Assembly: GCA_026707325.1 (NCBI GenBank)
Contig: JAPOXA010000206.1
Span: 1-64,000 of the forward strand
Length of the DNA: 64,000 nt
Origin: Acidobacteriota bacterium
GTDB lineage: Bacteria > Acidobacteriota > Thermoanaerobaculia > Multivoradales > Multivoraceae
Direction of reading: 5' to 3'
The notes under the pieces were generated by a model, which did not search any database, was not told the DNA's origin, and saw nothing but the letters and a program-made list of their open reading frames with translations. Shown in pieces: positions 8,403 through 16,939 of this stretch. The position numbers were made by a program, and so were the translations under genes. Each line of letters begins with the position of its first letter. The first letter of the stretch is position 1.

Positions 8403-11400
8403 ATGACGCCTCCCGAAGCCGCCTCGCCAGCCCCCGAACGCGAGCTTCCCGAAGACGACCCCGAAGTCGGTCAACTCGTCCACGTCCGCAGTCGTCGCTG
8501 GCTCGTCGAGGACGTCGAAGCCGGCGAGAAGCCCGGCCACTCCTCAGTCGTCAGCCTCGCCTGCGCCGAGGACGACGCGCAGGGCGAGGAGATCCAGGTC
8601 TTCTGGGACCACGAGATCGACCGCCGAATTCTGAAGCAGGAAGGCTGGGGCGAACTCGCCGCCAAAGGCTTCGACACGCCCCGCCGTTTCGCGGCCTTTC
8701 TGCACACGCTGCGCTGGAACTGCGTCACCGCCACCGATCCGAACCTCATGCGGCGCGAGCGCGGCTTCGGCGTCAATCCGTGGCGGACCCACAGTCGCTT
8801 TCTCGTCTCGCACAATCTGCTGCGCGACGCGACCTACGCCGACCTGATGCGCGAGTGGCTGGGGCCGGTACTGCCCGGGAGCCTGCTGATCCTCGACGAG
8901 GCCCACCACGCCGCCCCCGCGAGCGGCGGACGCTACGGCATCGAGTCGAAGTTCACCCGCGCCGTCCGCGACCTCAGCGGCCGCTTCGAGCACCGGCTCT
9001 TCCTCTCGGCGACGCCCCACAACGGCCACTCGAACAGCTTCTCAACGCTGCTCGAATTGCTGGACCCGAACCGCTTCACCCGGGGAGTCAAGGTGCGGAG
9101 AAGCTCGCTCGAAGCCGTGATGGTGCGCCGTCTGAAGGAGGACATCCGCAACGTCCAGGGTGGCTTTCCGAGGCGCCGCGTCGTACCCGTGAGGATCGAC
9201 CATCTCCCCGAGGACGCCCCCGAACTCCTGCTCTCTCGCCTGCTCGACGAGTACCGGGAAGCCCGCGAGGAACGGTTCAAGGCGGCGCCGAAGTCGGCCC
9301 GAGCCGCCTCCGGTCTGCTCGTCATCGGTCTCCAGCAGCGGCTGCTGTCTTCCATCGAGGCGTTCGCGCGCAGCCTGAAGACGCACCGCGGCACGCTCGA
9401 ACGCCGGCGCCGGAAGGCAGCGGACGCCGCTGGGCGGAGCGGCGGCCCGGACCAGTCGGAGAGATTCGCCTCCGGCTCGTGGCTAGCCGGGGACGGAGGC
9501 GACGAAGACCGCGCGGCCTTCACCGACCAAGAAGCCGAACGGGAGGAGGAGGCCCAGATCCGCGACCTGAACGCCTCGGCCGAGTCCGCCCGCGCGGCTG
9601 AACGGGCTGAGGGCGACCCCCTCAAGCGCGAGAACGACCTGCTCGATCGGATGCAGCGAATCGCCGAGCAAGCTCGCGGCAGGCCCGACGCGAAGGCCCG
9701 TGAACTCGTCGACTGGATCCGCGAGCACCTCTGCCCCGGCCTGCCGCCCCTGGGCCACGCGCGCCCCGCCGGTGCCCCGCCGCCGCGCTGGAACGACCGC
9801 CGCCTCCTCGTCTTCACCGAGAACCGGGAGGGCACGAAGCGTTACCTGCGCGCGATGCTCGACGCCGCGATCGCCTCCACCGACCGCGCGGAGGAACGGA
9901 TCGTGACGATCGACGGGCTCACTCGCGGACCCCGGCGGCGCGAGATCCAGCGCCGGTTCAACACCGACCCGCAGGAGGAGCCACTTCGCATCCTCCTGGC
10001 GACCGACGCCGCCCGCGAGGGACTGAACTTCCAGGCCCACTGCACGGACCTCTTCCACTTCGACCTGCCCTGGAATCCCGGGCGCATCGAGCAGAGGAAC
10101 GGGCGCATCGACCGCAAGCTTCAACAGGCGCCCGAGGTCCGGTGCCACTACTTCGTTCTGCCCCAGCGCGCCGAGGACCGTGTGCTCCAGGTGCTCGTCA
10201 GGAAGACGGAGACGATCAAGACCGAGCTCGGCAGCCTGTCCCAGGTCATTGACGACGCGGTGGAACGGCGCCTGACCAAGAGCGGCATCCGCCACCGCGA
10301 CGCCGGCCGACTGGCGCGTGAGATCGAAAGGGCCGACATCGACGCTGAGCGCCGGCGCCTGGTCAACGAAGAACTCGAGGCCGCGCGCGAACGCCGGGAC
10401 GACCTGAAGGGCCAGATCGCGCGCTGCCGTGACCTCCTGCAGCGATCCCGCCACTGGGTTCAGTTCGAGGAGAACGCCTTCCGCGACGCCCTGTCCTGTT
10501 CGCTCGAAATCGCCGGCGCGGCGCCCTTGCAGCGAACACGGAGCGAGGACGGCGGTGACGTCTGGACCTTCCCCGTTCTGGACGGTCAGACCAACGCCGA
10601 CCCGAGCTGGGCCGGCACGCTCGACTCCTTACGCCGGCCCCGACGCCGCAACCAGAAGCTCACCGAGTGGCGCAAGGAGGTACCGCCGCGCCCCGTCGTA
10701 TTCGAGGATCCCGGCATCCTCACCGACGACACGGTTCACCTTCATCTCGAACAGCGGGTCGCGCAGCGTCTGCTCGCCCGTTTCCGCTCCCAGGGCTTCG
10801 TGCACCACGACCTCTCGCGCGCCTGCCTTGCCCAATCCGCGGATTCGATTCCCCGCGTCGTGTTACTCGGCCGGCTGACGCTCTACGGCTGGCGCGCCGA
10901 ACGGCTGCACGAGGAGTATCGTGACGGCCGCGGCCCGATGGGTCGAACCGGGGCGCCGCGGCGCCCCGCTCGCCGCTTACGCGCGCGACGCGGAGATCCG
11001 CGCCCTCGACCTGCTGGAGCAGTCGCTCGTACGCACCGGCGGACGCCCGGTGAACGATGTCGTAGTCCGCCGACTGCTCGGCTCGGCGCCGCGAGATGCA
11101 GACGAACTCCGGCCCCAGCTCGAAGCCCGCGCCCACGCGATGGAGGAAACGGCGACCGATCGGCTGCGAGAGCGCGGCGAGCGCGAGAGCCGGGAACTCA
11201 GGGAAACCCTGGAACGCCAGCGCAGCCACGTCGGCAGGGAGCTGGAGCAGCGCGAATCGACGCTCAGGCAGCGGACCCTGGCCTTCAGCCAAGCCGAAGA
11301 ACGACAACTCCTGGCCGACATGAACTCCTGGCGCCGCTGCCTGGACCAGTTCGACCGCGATCTGGACCGAGAGCCCCGCCGCGTGCGCGACTTCTACGAG

Positions 11401-11463
11401 GTCCGCGCCGTGCCGCCGGTCGAGCCACTTGGCATCGTCTACCTTTGGCCCGAGACGAACTGA
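8403..11463 (+). pseudogene. drmD: drmD: DISARM SNF2-like helicase, with internal deletion and frameshift
   Basis: Class 1 DISARM SNF2-family helicase. The N-terminal domain (about residues 20-112) is followed directly by a segment that normally lies after helicase motifs I and Ia: NPNLM at 113-116 runs into RRERGFGVNPW. The piece that should carry Walker A (DDVGLGKT in relatives) is missing; I judge about 95-110 residues lost, in frame. Later motifs are present: DEAH at 165-168, LSATPHNGHSNSF, and the helicase C-terminal segment with ATDAAREGLNFQ and NGRIDR. Near 10917-10919 one extra base breaks the frame after HEE. The downstream frame (10921-11463) continues with VTAAARWVEPG and a coiled-coil-rich C-terminus. 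As written, the protein cannot bind ATP normally and is truncated, unless these are assembly errors. Confidence 0.8.
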
Positions 11464-11504
11464 TCTCGCCTGGCTCGAGTCCCCTGCGCTCCCTGCCGTA
11501 GCCC

Positions 11505-14013
11505 ATGGCCCGACCGAACGCGAACACGCTCGCCCACCTCGAGTGGCTCGGCTTCGTTCAGCCGATCGGGCTTGTGGTTTCGGCCCCGGCGCTGGACAAG
11601 GCCGGCGTCGTGCTGCAGCGAAGCGACCGGGAAGGTCAGCAGCGCCTGCAAGCAGCGGTCGAAGAGCGGCGGTTCAGGGAAGGCGAGGCGCCAAGGCCCT
11701 TCCTGCCCGACTTCGAGAAGTTCGCCCGTTCCGTGCTTGGCTGGAAGTTCTCGCCCAAGGGCTACGCCGGCGGCCCCGGCGCCTCGCTGTCGGACGAACT
11801 GAGCCTCCACCTACCGGACTACGGTGAGACCCTGCGCCCGGACTTCGCGGTCCGTGAGCGCGAACCGGAGGAGGGCGGATCGGCTTGGCAACTGCTGGTG
11901 CGAACCCTTGAGACCGGCCACGACTTCGATCGAATCGCCGCGGACGCCGGCCGGCTGGAAGCCTCGCCCCACAGCCGGCTGGAACGCCTGCTCCGGGCGA
12001 AGAACGTCCCCGCCGGCCTGCTCTTCAACGGTCGCTCCCTTCGACTGGTCTCGGCCCCGCGCGGCGAGAGTTCCGGCTGGATGGACTTCCGCGTCGCCGA
12101 CATGCTGCTGCCGGCCGGCCGGCCGATCTGCACCGCGCTACGACTGCTACTGAACGAGCGCCGGTTGCTGGCTCTGCCCAGAACTCAGCGACTCGCCGCC
12201 CTGCTCACCGACAGCCGGAAGTATCAGAACGAGGTCAGCGAGAAGCTCGCCGTTCCTGGGCGGCAGCCGAATCTCCACGGTTCTCGGTACGAGCTACCGC
12301 GACTGGCTGCCGCAGCTACACGCCGAGAGCCACGGCAACGCAGACCTCGTGGCCCACTTCTTCCGCTGCGGCTTCGGACGACTCCGCGAGGGCGGCGCGC
12401 TCGGCCTGATCGCCACGAACACGATCGCGCAGGGCGACACGAGGTCGACCGGGCTGCGGTGGATCTGCACGAATGGCGGCGAGCTCTACCGGGCCGAAAG
12501 GCGGTTCAAGTGGCCGGGGCTTGCCGCCGTCGTCGTCAGCATCGTTCACATTCGTCGCGGGCGGCTATCCGGCCGCCAGGGTCGACCCGAGGAAGCGGGT
12601 TCGGAGTTCACGCCAACGTGCCTTGAGGGTGCGGAAAGCGGCGGCGGAATGCTGGATGGCGCGGAGGTTCCTCTAATCACCGCGTTCCTTTACCACCGGG
12701 GCGGCCACTCAGATCCCGCCCGCCTATCGGCGAACGAAGGCAAGGGGTTCATGAGCAGCAAGATCTATGGAGCGGGCTTCACATTCGACGACAAGGACAC
12801 TCGCGGCGTCGCATCGCCGCTTGCGGAGATGCACCGCTTGGTCGAGGCGGAGCCCCGCAACCGGGACGTCATTTCTCCCTACATCGGTGGTGCAGAACTC
12901 AACACCAGCCCTACACACGCGCACCACCGCCACGTCATCGACTATCGGGACTGGCCGCTGCGCCGGGAACTGGTGCAAGCGCACTTGCCAACACGCACCG
13001 GGGGTTCCGCCGCGCTGAGGCACTGGGAACGGACTGCGCACCGGGTGCGAACGTCTGTTCACGTGGATCTACCAACCCACGGCGAAAGCACGCCGGAGGG
13101 AGCCAGCGAGTCGCCGCGGCCGCCTGACCGGGACCGTTCGAAGGCCACTTCCGCGCAAGGGACCGCGGCCACACCCTGGAGTGACGCGAACGACGAACAA
13201 CGGCGGAGGTGGCTGCGGAGCGGCATTGTGCCGGGCGACTACCCGGGCCCCGTCGCTGCCGACTGGCCCGCACTGCTCCAGATCGTCGAGCAGCGGGTCA
13301 AGCCCGAGCGACTCGGAAACCGACGCGAAACTCGCCGTCGGCGCTGGTGGCTGTTCGGAGACCGGCAGCCGGCGCTGTTTGCCGCCATCGCAGAGCTCGA
13401 CCGGGTCCTCGCCATCTCCAGTGTCGGCCAGCACGCCGCCTTCGCCTTTCTCCCATCGCGGATGGTCTTCAGCCACGCGCTCACCGTCTTCGCTCTCTCA
13501 ACGCACGCGGCGTTCTGCGCCCTCCAAGCCCGCCCGCACGAGCTCTGGGCCCGCTTCTTCGGCTCGTCTCTGGAAGAACGACTCCGCTACAACTCGTCAG
13601 ACTGCTTCGACACCTTCCCCTTCCCCGACAACTGGGAAGCCCGCACCGACCTCGAGGCCGCCGGCAAGACCTACAACGAGCACCGCACGGTCCTGATGAT
13701 CGAGAACGACGAGGGGATGACGAAGACCTACAACCGCTTCCACGACCCGGCCGAGACCGGCCCCACGATCCAGCGCCTCCGCGACCTCCACGCCGCCATG
13801 GACCGCACCGTCCTCACCGCCTACGGCTGGAACGACATCCCCACCGACTGCGAGTTCCTCCTCGACTACGAGATCGACGAAGAAGCCCGGGGCAACAAGA
13901 AGAAGCCCTACCGCTACCGCTGGCCCGACGAAGTCCGCGACGAGGTCCTCGCCCGACTGCTGGAACTCAACGCCCAGCGGGCAGCGGCGGAGGAGCAGAC
14001 CAACCTGACATGA
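11505..14013 (+). pseudogene. drmMI: drmMI: DISARM adenine-N6 methyltransferase, with core deletion
   Basis: Class 1 DISARM DNA methyltransferase in two pieces. The first (11505 to about 12249, 248 residues) is the N-terminal domain, from HLEWLGFVQPIGLVVSAPAL to SRKYQNEVSEKLA. The second begins in the next frame at about 12250 with PFLGGSRISTVLGTSYRDW and continues to 14013 (587 residues). It includes GLIATNTIAQGDTR, THAHHRHVIDY and a conserved C-terminus (GNKKKPYRYRWPDEVRDEV). PFLGG should be preceded by NP of the NPPF catalytic motif. Both that NP and the upstream SAM-binding motif are gone, together with what I estimate as several hundred residues. Because the join changes frame, translation from 11505 leaves the real frame and stops at 12626. 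A restart at the GTG at 12349 would give only a C-terminal fragment. Confidence 0.78.
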
Positions 14014-14026
14014 CCTGGCCATCACC

Positions 14027-14051
14027 GCGAGAGCGCCCACAGTGCTCTCGC
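14027..14051. other. Hairpin between drmMI and the next gene
   Basis: A perfect 8-bp stem (GCGAGAGC / GCTCTCGC) with a 9-nt loop lies 13 bp after the drmMI stop and 24 bp before the next start codon. There is no T-tract after it. It may be a processing site or an attenuator that separates the inserted genes from drmMI. Its function is not shown by the sequence. Confidence 0.35.
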
Positions 14052-14075
14052 ACGCAGCCATAGGAACGCCGCTCA

Positions 14076-14834
14076 ATGTTCATGGACGCCCTTTGGGTGG
14101 CCTACAACATACCCAGGCTCTATCTCCCTCCGGTCGAGGCCTACCGCGCGGCCGCTCTGACGAAGGTACTCCCCATCTTCGACGACCTTGAGCAGGAAGC
14201 GGACGCCGTCGCCGAGGCAGAGTTCGAGCGCCTCTGCACCCAGCCAGCCACGCCTGACTTCCACGGCGGTCTCAGCGACTTGGCAGAGCGGGCCACAGAG
14301 TACGGCCAAGAGTACGGCGAGACGATGTTCGCCATCCGCCAGAGTGTGTTGAACCTGCTCGCCGCCGGCCTGCACCACCTGTTCGAGCAGCAACAGAAGG
14401 GCCTCTTCTACCAGACCGTGGCCGCTCGAACGGGAACGGAGTACCGCTGGAAGACGCTCAAACCCAGCCTGCTTGCGTCAGGAGTGGTTTGGACGAGACT
14501 CCCCGGGGCAGCGAGTCTGGAAGAACTCAGGCTCGCCGCGAACACGATCAAGCACGGCGCGGGAGACTCGGCCGCCGAACTCGCGGCGGTCAGGCCAGAT
14601 CTCTTCGGCCTCGACCCGGACGGCAATCGAGAGACAGATGTCGAAAGGCAGAGGCTAGGCGCCGCGATGCAGGCATCCGACCTGCTCTTCGCCCCGCTGG
14701 GCGGGGGCGACCTCCACGTAGCCGAGAGAGACCTGGCCGACTGGTGCGATGCCGTCCTGCAGTTCTGGCGCGGACTAGCAGCGGCGCTTCGAAAGCTGCA
14801 TTCTCCCGAGTCCGAGCTTCCCTTCGACCATTGA
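14076..14834 (+). CDS. Unknown 252-aa protein inside the DISARM cluster
   Basis: I do not recognise this gene with certainty. It is a soluble, mostly helical, acidic protein without signal peptide or membrane segment. The middle has RQSVLNLLAAGLHHLFEQQQ. Near residue 150 it has the most distinctive stretch, ELRLAANTIKHGAGDSA followed by RPDLF, which resembles a set of hypothetical proteins that may have HEPN-like folds. That is a memory-based resemblance only, and no RxxxxH RNase motif stands out. Two ATGs are possible (14076 and 14082). The gene sits between drmMI and drmA, where class 1 DISARM clusters usually have nothing, so it may be an accessory gene or a separate defence gene that inserted here. 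Confidence 0.6.
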   Translation: MFMDALWVAYNIPRLYLPPVEAYRAAALTKVLPIFDDLEQEADAVAEAEFERLCTQPATPDFHGGLSDLAERATEYGQEYGETMFAIRQSVLNLLAAGLHHLFEQQQKGLFYQTVAARTGTEYRWKTLKPSLLASGVVWTRLPGAASLEELRLAANTIKHGAGDSAAELAAVRPDLFGLDPDGNRETDVERQRLGAAMQASDLLFAPLGGGDLHVAERDLADWCDAVLQFWRGLAAALRKLHSPESELPFDH

Positions 14835-15126
14835 GGACTCCGGGGGACTCCGCGGTTGCTTTCCTCGGACCGCGACGCCCTTCGACACCTACGGCACGCC
14901 GGGCACGGCGCGCCTCAGCGACCTGAGGTGTTGATGATCGGTCCTGCGAGGAGCCAAGCAGCGGCCCCGAAACGGCTAGACTCGACCCCATGACAGGGCC
15001 TTGCCAGCCACTCACTGGCCCGCGCATGGCCGAATCACCCGCCCGAGTCGCGGATACGAGGCGAACCTCGCGAAGCGCGGCGCCTGATCGCCAGCCCAAC
15101 CCCTGCATCCGGCCGGGAGGCACGCC
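14835..15126 (+). other. Intergenic segment with hairpin and possible promoter
   Basis: 292 bp separate the unknown gene from the AAA ATPase, the largest gap in the island. It holds a 6-bp hairpin (CCTCAG / CTGAGG, 14913-14928) and a TAGACT sequence (14977-14982) just upstream of an ATG at 14990. That ATG opens a 46-codon frame that ends by overlapping the TTG start of the ATPase. No clear -35 element is seen. The segment fits a separate transcription unit for the ATPase/TOPRIM pair. The 46-codon frame is weak evidence for a peptide. Confidence 0.3.
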
Positions 15127-16335
15127 TTGACGACCGACGGCCGCCTGCTGACGCGGGTCGTTCTCCGCAACTACAAGAGCATTCCCGCGTGCGACGTGTC
15201 GCCGCCGAAGCTCTGCTTTCTGGTCGGCCCCAACGGCTCGGGAAAGAGCAACTTCCTCGACGCCCTGAGACTCGTCTCCGATTCCCTCCAGCACTCACTC
15301 GATCACGCGCTTCGGGACCGAGGAGGAACGCACGAAGTGCGGCGACGCTCCAGCGGACACCCCACCCATTTCGGGATTCGGCTGGAGTTCGAGATCGACG
15401 ACGCCATGGGGCACTTCGCGTTCGAGGTCGGCGCGATGCGAAACGGCGGCTACCGGGTGCAGCAGGAGGAGTGCAGGATCGTCGATGCCGCCAACGAAGA
15501 GCACTTCTATCAGATCGTGAACGGCGAAGTTCGCCGTTCGACCTTCGCTCCCTCCCCCCCTGCTTCGGCTGCTCGCCTCTACCTCTTGGTGGCGTCGAGC
15601 TACCCGCCATTCCGCGCCGTCTACGAAGCGCTCTCCGCTCTCGGCTTCTACAACCTGAACCCCCAAGCGATCCGCACTCCTCAGCCACCCGACCCGGGCG
15701 AGATACTGAAGCGCGACGGCAGCAACATCGCCAGCGTCGTTTCGCATCTCGCGTCGCAGGCGCCGGAACTCAAGGAGCGAGTGGAGGACTATCTGAGCGC
15801 CATCGTGCCTGGCCTGGAGCGGGTCGATTTCCGCAATGTCGGTCACCTGGAGACCCTAGAGTTCAGGCAGAAGGTCCGCGGCGCCAAGCACGCTTGGCGG
15901 TTCTACGCGGGCAACATGTCCGACGGCACGCTGAGAGCTCTCGGGGTCCTTGTCGCGCTACTGCACGCGGGCGCCAACGGTTCGGCACCGACCCGCCTCG
16001 TCGGAATCGAAGAACCTGAGGTCGCCTTGCATCCGGCCGCCTCGGAAGTTCTGGTGGACGCCATCAGGGACGCATCGGAGCGCACCCAGATCCTCGTGAC
16101 CAGCCACAGCCCGGACCTGTTGGACCACATCGGGGCGGACACTGACCTTTTGCTCGCCGTTGAAGCGGTCAACGGCGAGACCCGCATCGAGCCCCTCCAT
16201 GAAACGAGTCGGAGCGCCCTCAGCGAACGCTTGTTCACGCCGGGGGAACTCCTCCGCATGGACCGCCTGAATCCGCGGGGCGCCTTGTTCGGCAGTGACC
16301 CGATGCAGATCAGCCTGTTCGGCGCTGCGCGCTGA
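15127..16335 (+). CDS. AAA family ATPase (AAA_21/OLD-like), defence-associated
   Basis: 402-aa ATPase of the ABC/SMC-like AAA class seen in bacterial defence modules. Walker A is GPNGSGKS (residues 34-41), just after an LRNYKSI opening typical of these proteins. Walker B is in LVGIEEPEVALHP, followed by the HSPDLL switch histidine segment. The start is TTG with a GGGAGG site 8 bp upstream, chosen because homology begins within ten residues. The next gene starts 4 bp after the stop and encodes a DUF4276 protein. Such ATPase/TOPRIM-type pairs are common anti-phage units in which the ATPase senses and the partner is the effector. The specific trigger is unknown. The gene looks intact, in contrast to the neighbouring DISARM enzymes. 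Confidence 0.83.
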   Translation: MTTDGRLLTRVVLRNYKSIPACDVSPPKLCFLVGPNGSGKSNFLDALRLVSDSLQHSLDHALRDRGGTHEVRRRSSGHPTHFGIRLEFEIDDAMGHFAFEVGAMRNGGYRVQQEECRIVDAANEEHFYQIVNGEVRRSTFAPSPPASAARLYLLVASSYPPFRAVYEALSALGFYNLNPQAIRTPQPPDPGEILKRDGSNIASVVSHLASQAPELKERVEDYLSAIVPGLERVDFRNVGHLETLEFRQKVRGAKHAWRFYAGNMSDGTLRALGVLVALLHAGANGSAPTRLVGIEEPEVALHPAASEVLVDAIRDASERTQILVTSHSPDLLDHIGADTDLLLAVEAVNGETRIEPLHETSRSALSERLFTPGELLRMDRLNPRGALFGSDPMQISLFGAAR

Positions 16336-16339
16336 TTCC

Positions 16340-16939
16340 GTGCTCCGCATCGCAACGATCGTCGAGGGCCGGGGAGAGGTAGCTGCGCTTCCAAAGCTCC
16401 TGGGCCGGATCGCGAATCGCGTGGCGCCGGGCCTGCGTCTGGCGCTGCCACGCCCGCTCCGGGTGGCCCGCAACAGAATCCTGAAGCCGGGAGAACTGGA
16501 GCGGTACATCAGGATGGCGGCCGCCGACGCCGGCGTGAACGGCTGCATTCTCATACTCCTCGACGCGGACCGCGACTGCCCAGCGGAACTCGCGGCAGAG
16601 ATCCTCGAGCGAGCGACGACGGAGCGGGCGGACCTGCGGATCCGGGCCGTGGCGGCGAATCCAGAGTACGAGTCGTGGTTTCTCGCCGCGATTGAGTCAG
16701 TCGCCTCTCACCTTGGCACAGCGGCCACTCGGCCTGACGATCCCGAGTCCATACGGGACGCCAAGGGATGGCTCAGTTCCTCGATGCCAACCGGCAGGAA
16801 GTACCGACCGACGATCCATCAAGCCCGCTTCACCGCCGCCCTTGACCTCGACGCCGCGAGGTCGGCGCCATCGTTCGACAAGCTGTGGCGCGACGTAGCC
16901 TCTCTGCTCGTTTCACCGCCCGTGAGCAAATCCGAGTGA
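16340..16939 (+). CDS. DUF4276 family protein, TOPRIM-like, partner of the AAA ATPase
   Basis: 199-aa protein starting at the GTG at 16340. The family pattern is clear: an N-terminal IVEGRGEVAALPKLLGRI with the conserved Glu of a TOPRIM-like fold (residues 8-11), a central LILLDADRDCPAEL with Asp residues that would bind metal, then ANPEYESWFLAAIES. These three blocks suggest a metal-dependent nuclease or related effector, by analogy with OLD-family TOPRIM domains. That function is an inference, not established for this gene. It overlaps the drmA start by 4 bp (GTGA), so it is translationally coupled to DISARM even though it is not a standard DISARM component. Confidence 0.78.
   Translation: MLRIATIVEGRGEVAALPKLLGRIANRVAPGLRLALPRPLRVARNRILKPGELERYIRMAAADAGVNGCILILLDADRDCPAELAAEILERATTERADLRIRAVAANPEYESWFLAAIESVASHLGTAATRPDDPESIRDAKGWLSSSMPTGRKYRPTIHQARFTAALDLDAARSAPSFDKLWRDVASLLVSPPVSKSE

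Noticed and set aside
10921-11501. Continuation of the first drmD frame to 11501 as part of the protein
   Set aside because: It is Arg/Pro-rich noise, while the next frame carries the conserved C-terminus with coiled coil; the frame changes at about 10918.
12349-12626. GTG at 12349 as the start of an independent gene
   Set aside because: Conserved DrmMI sequence already begins at 12250 in this frame, so the GTG is internal to the broken gene.
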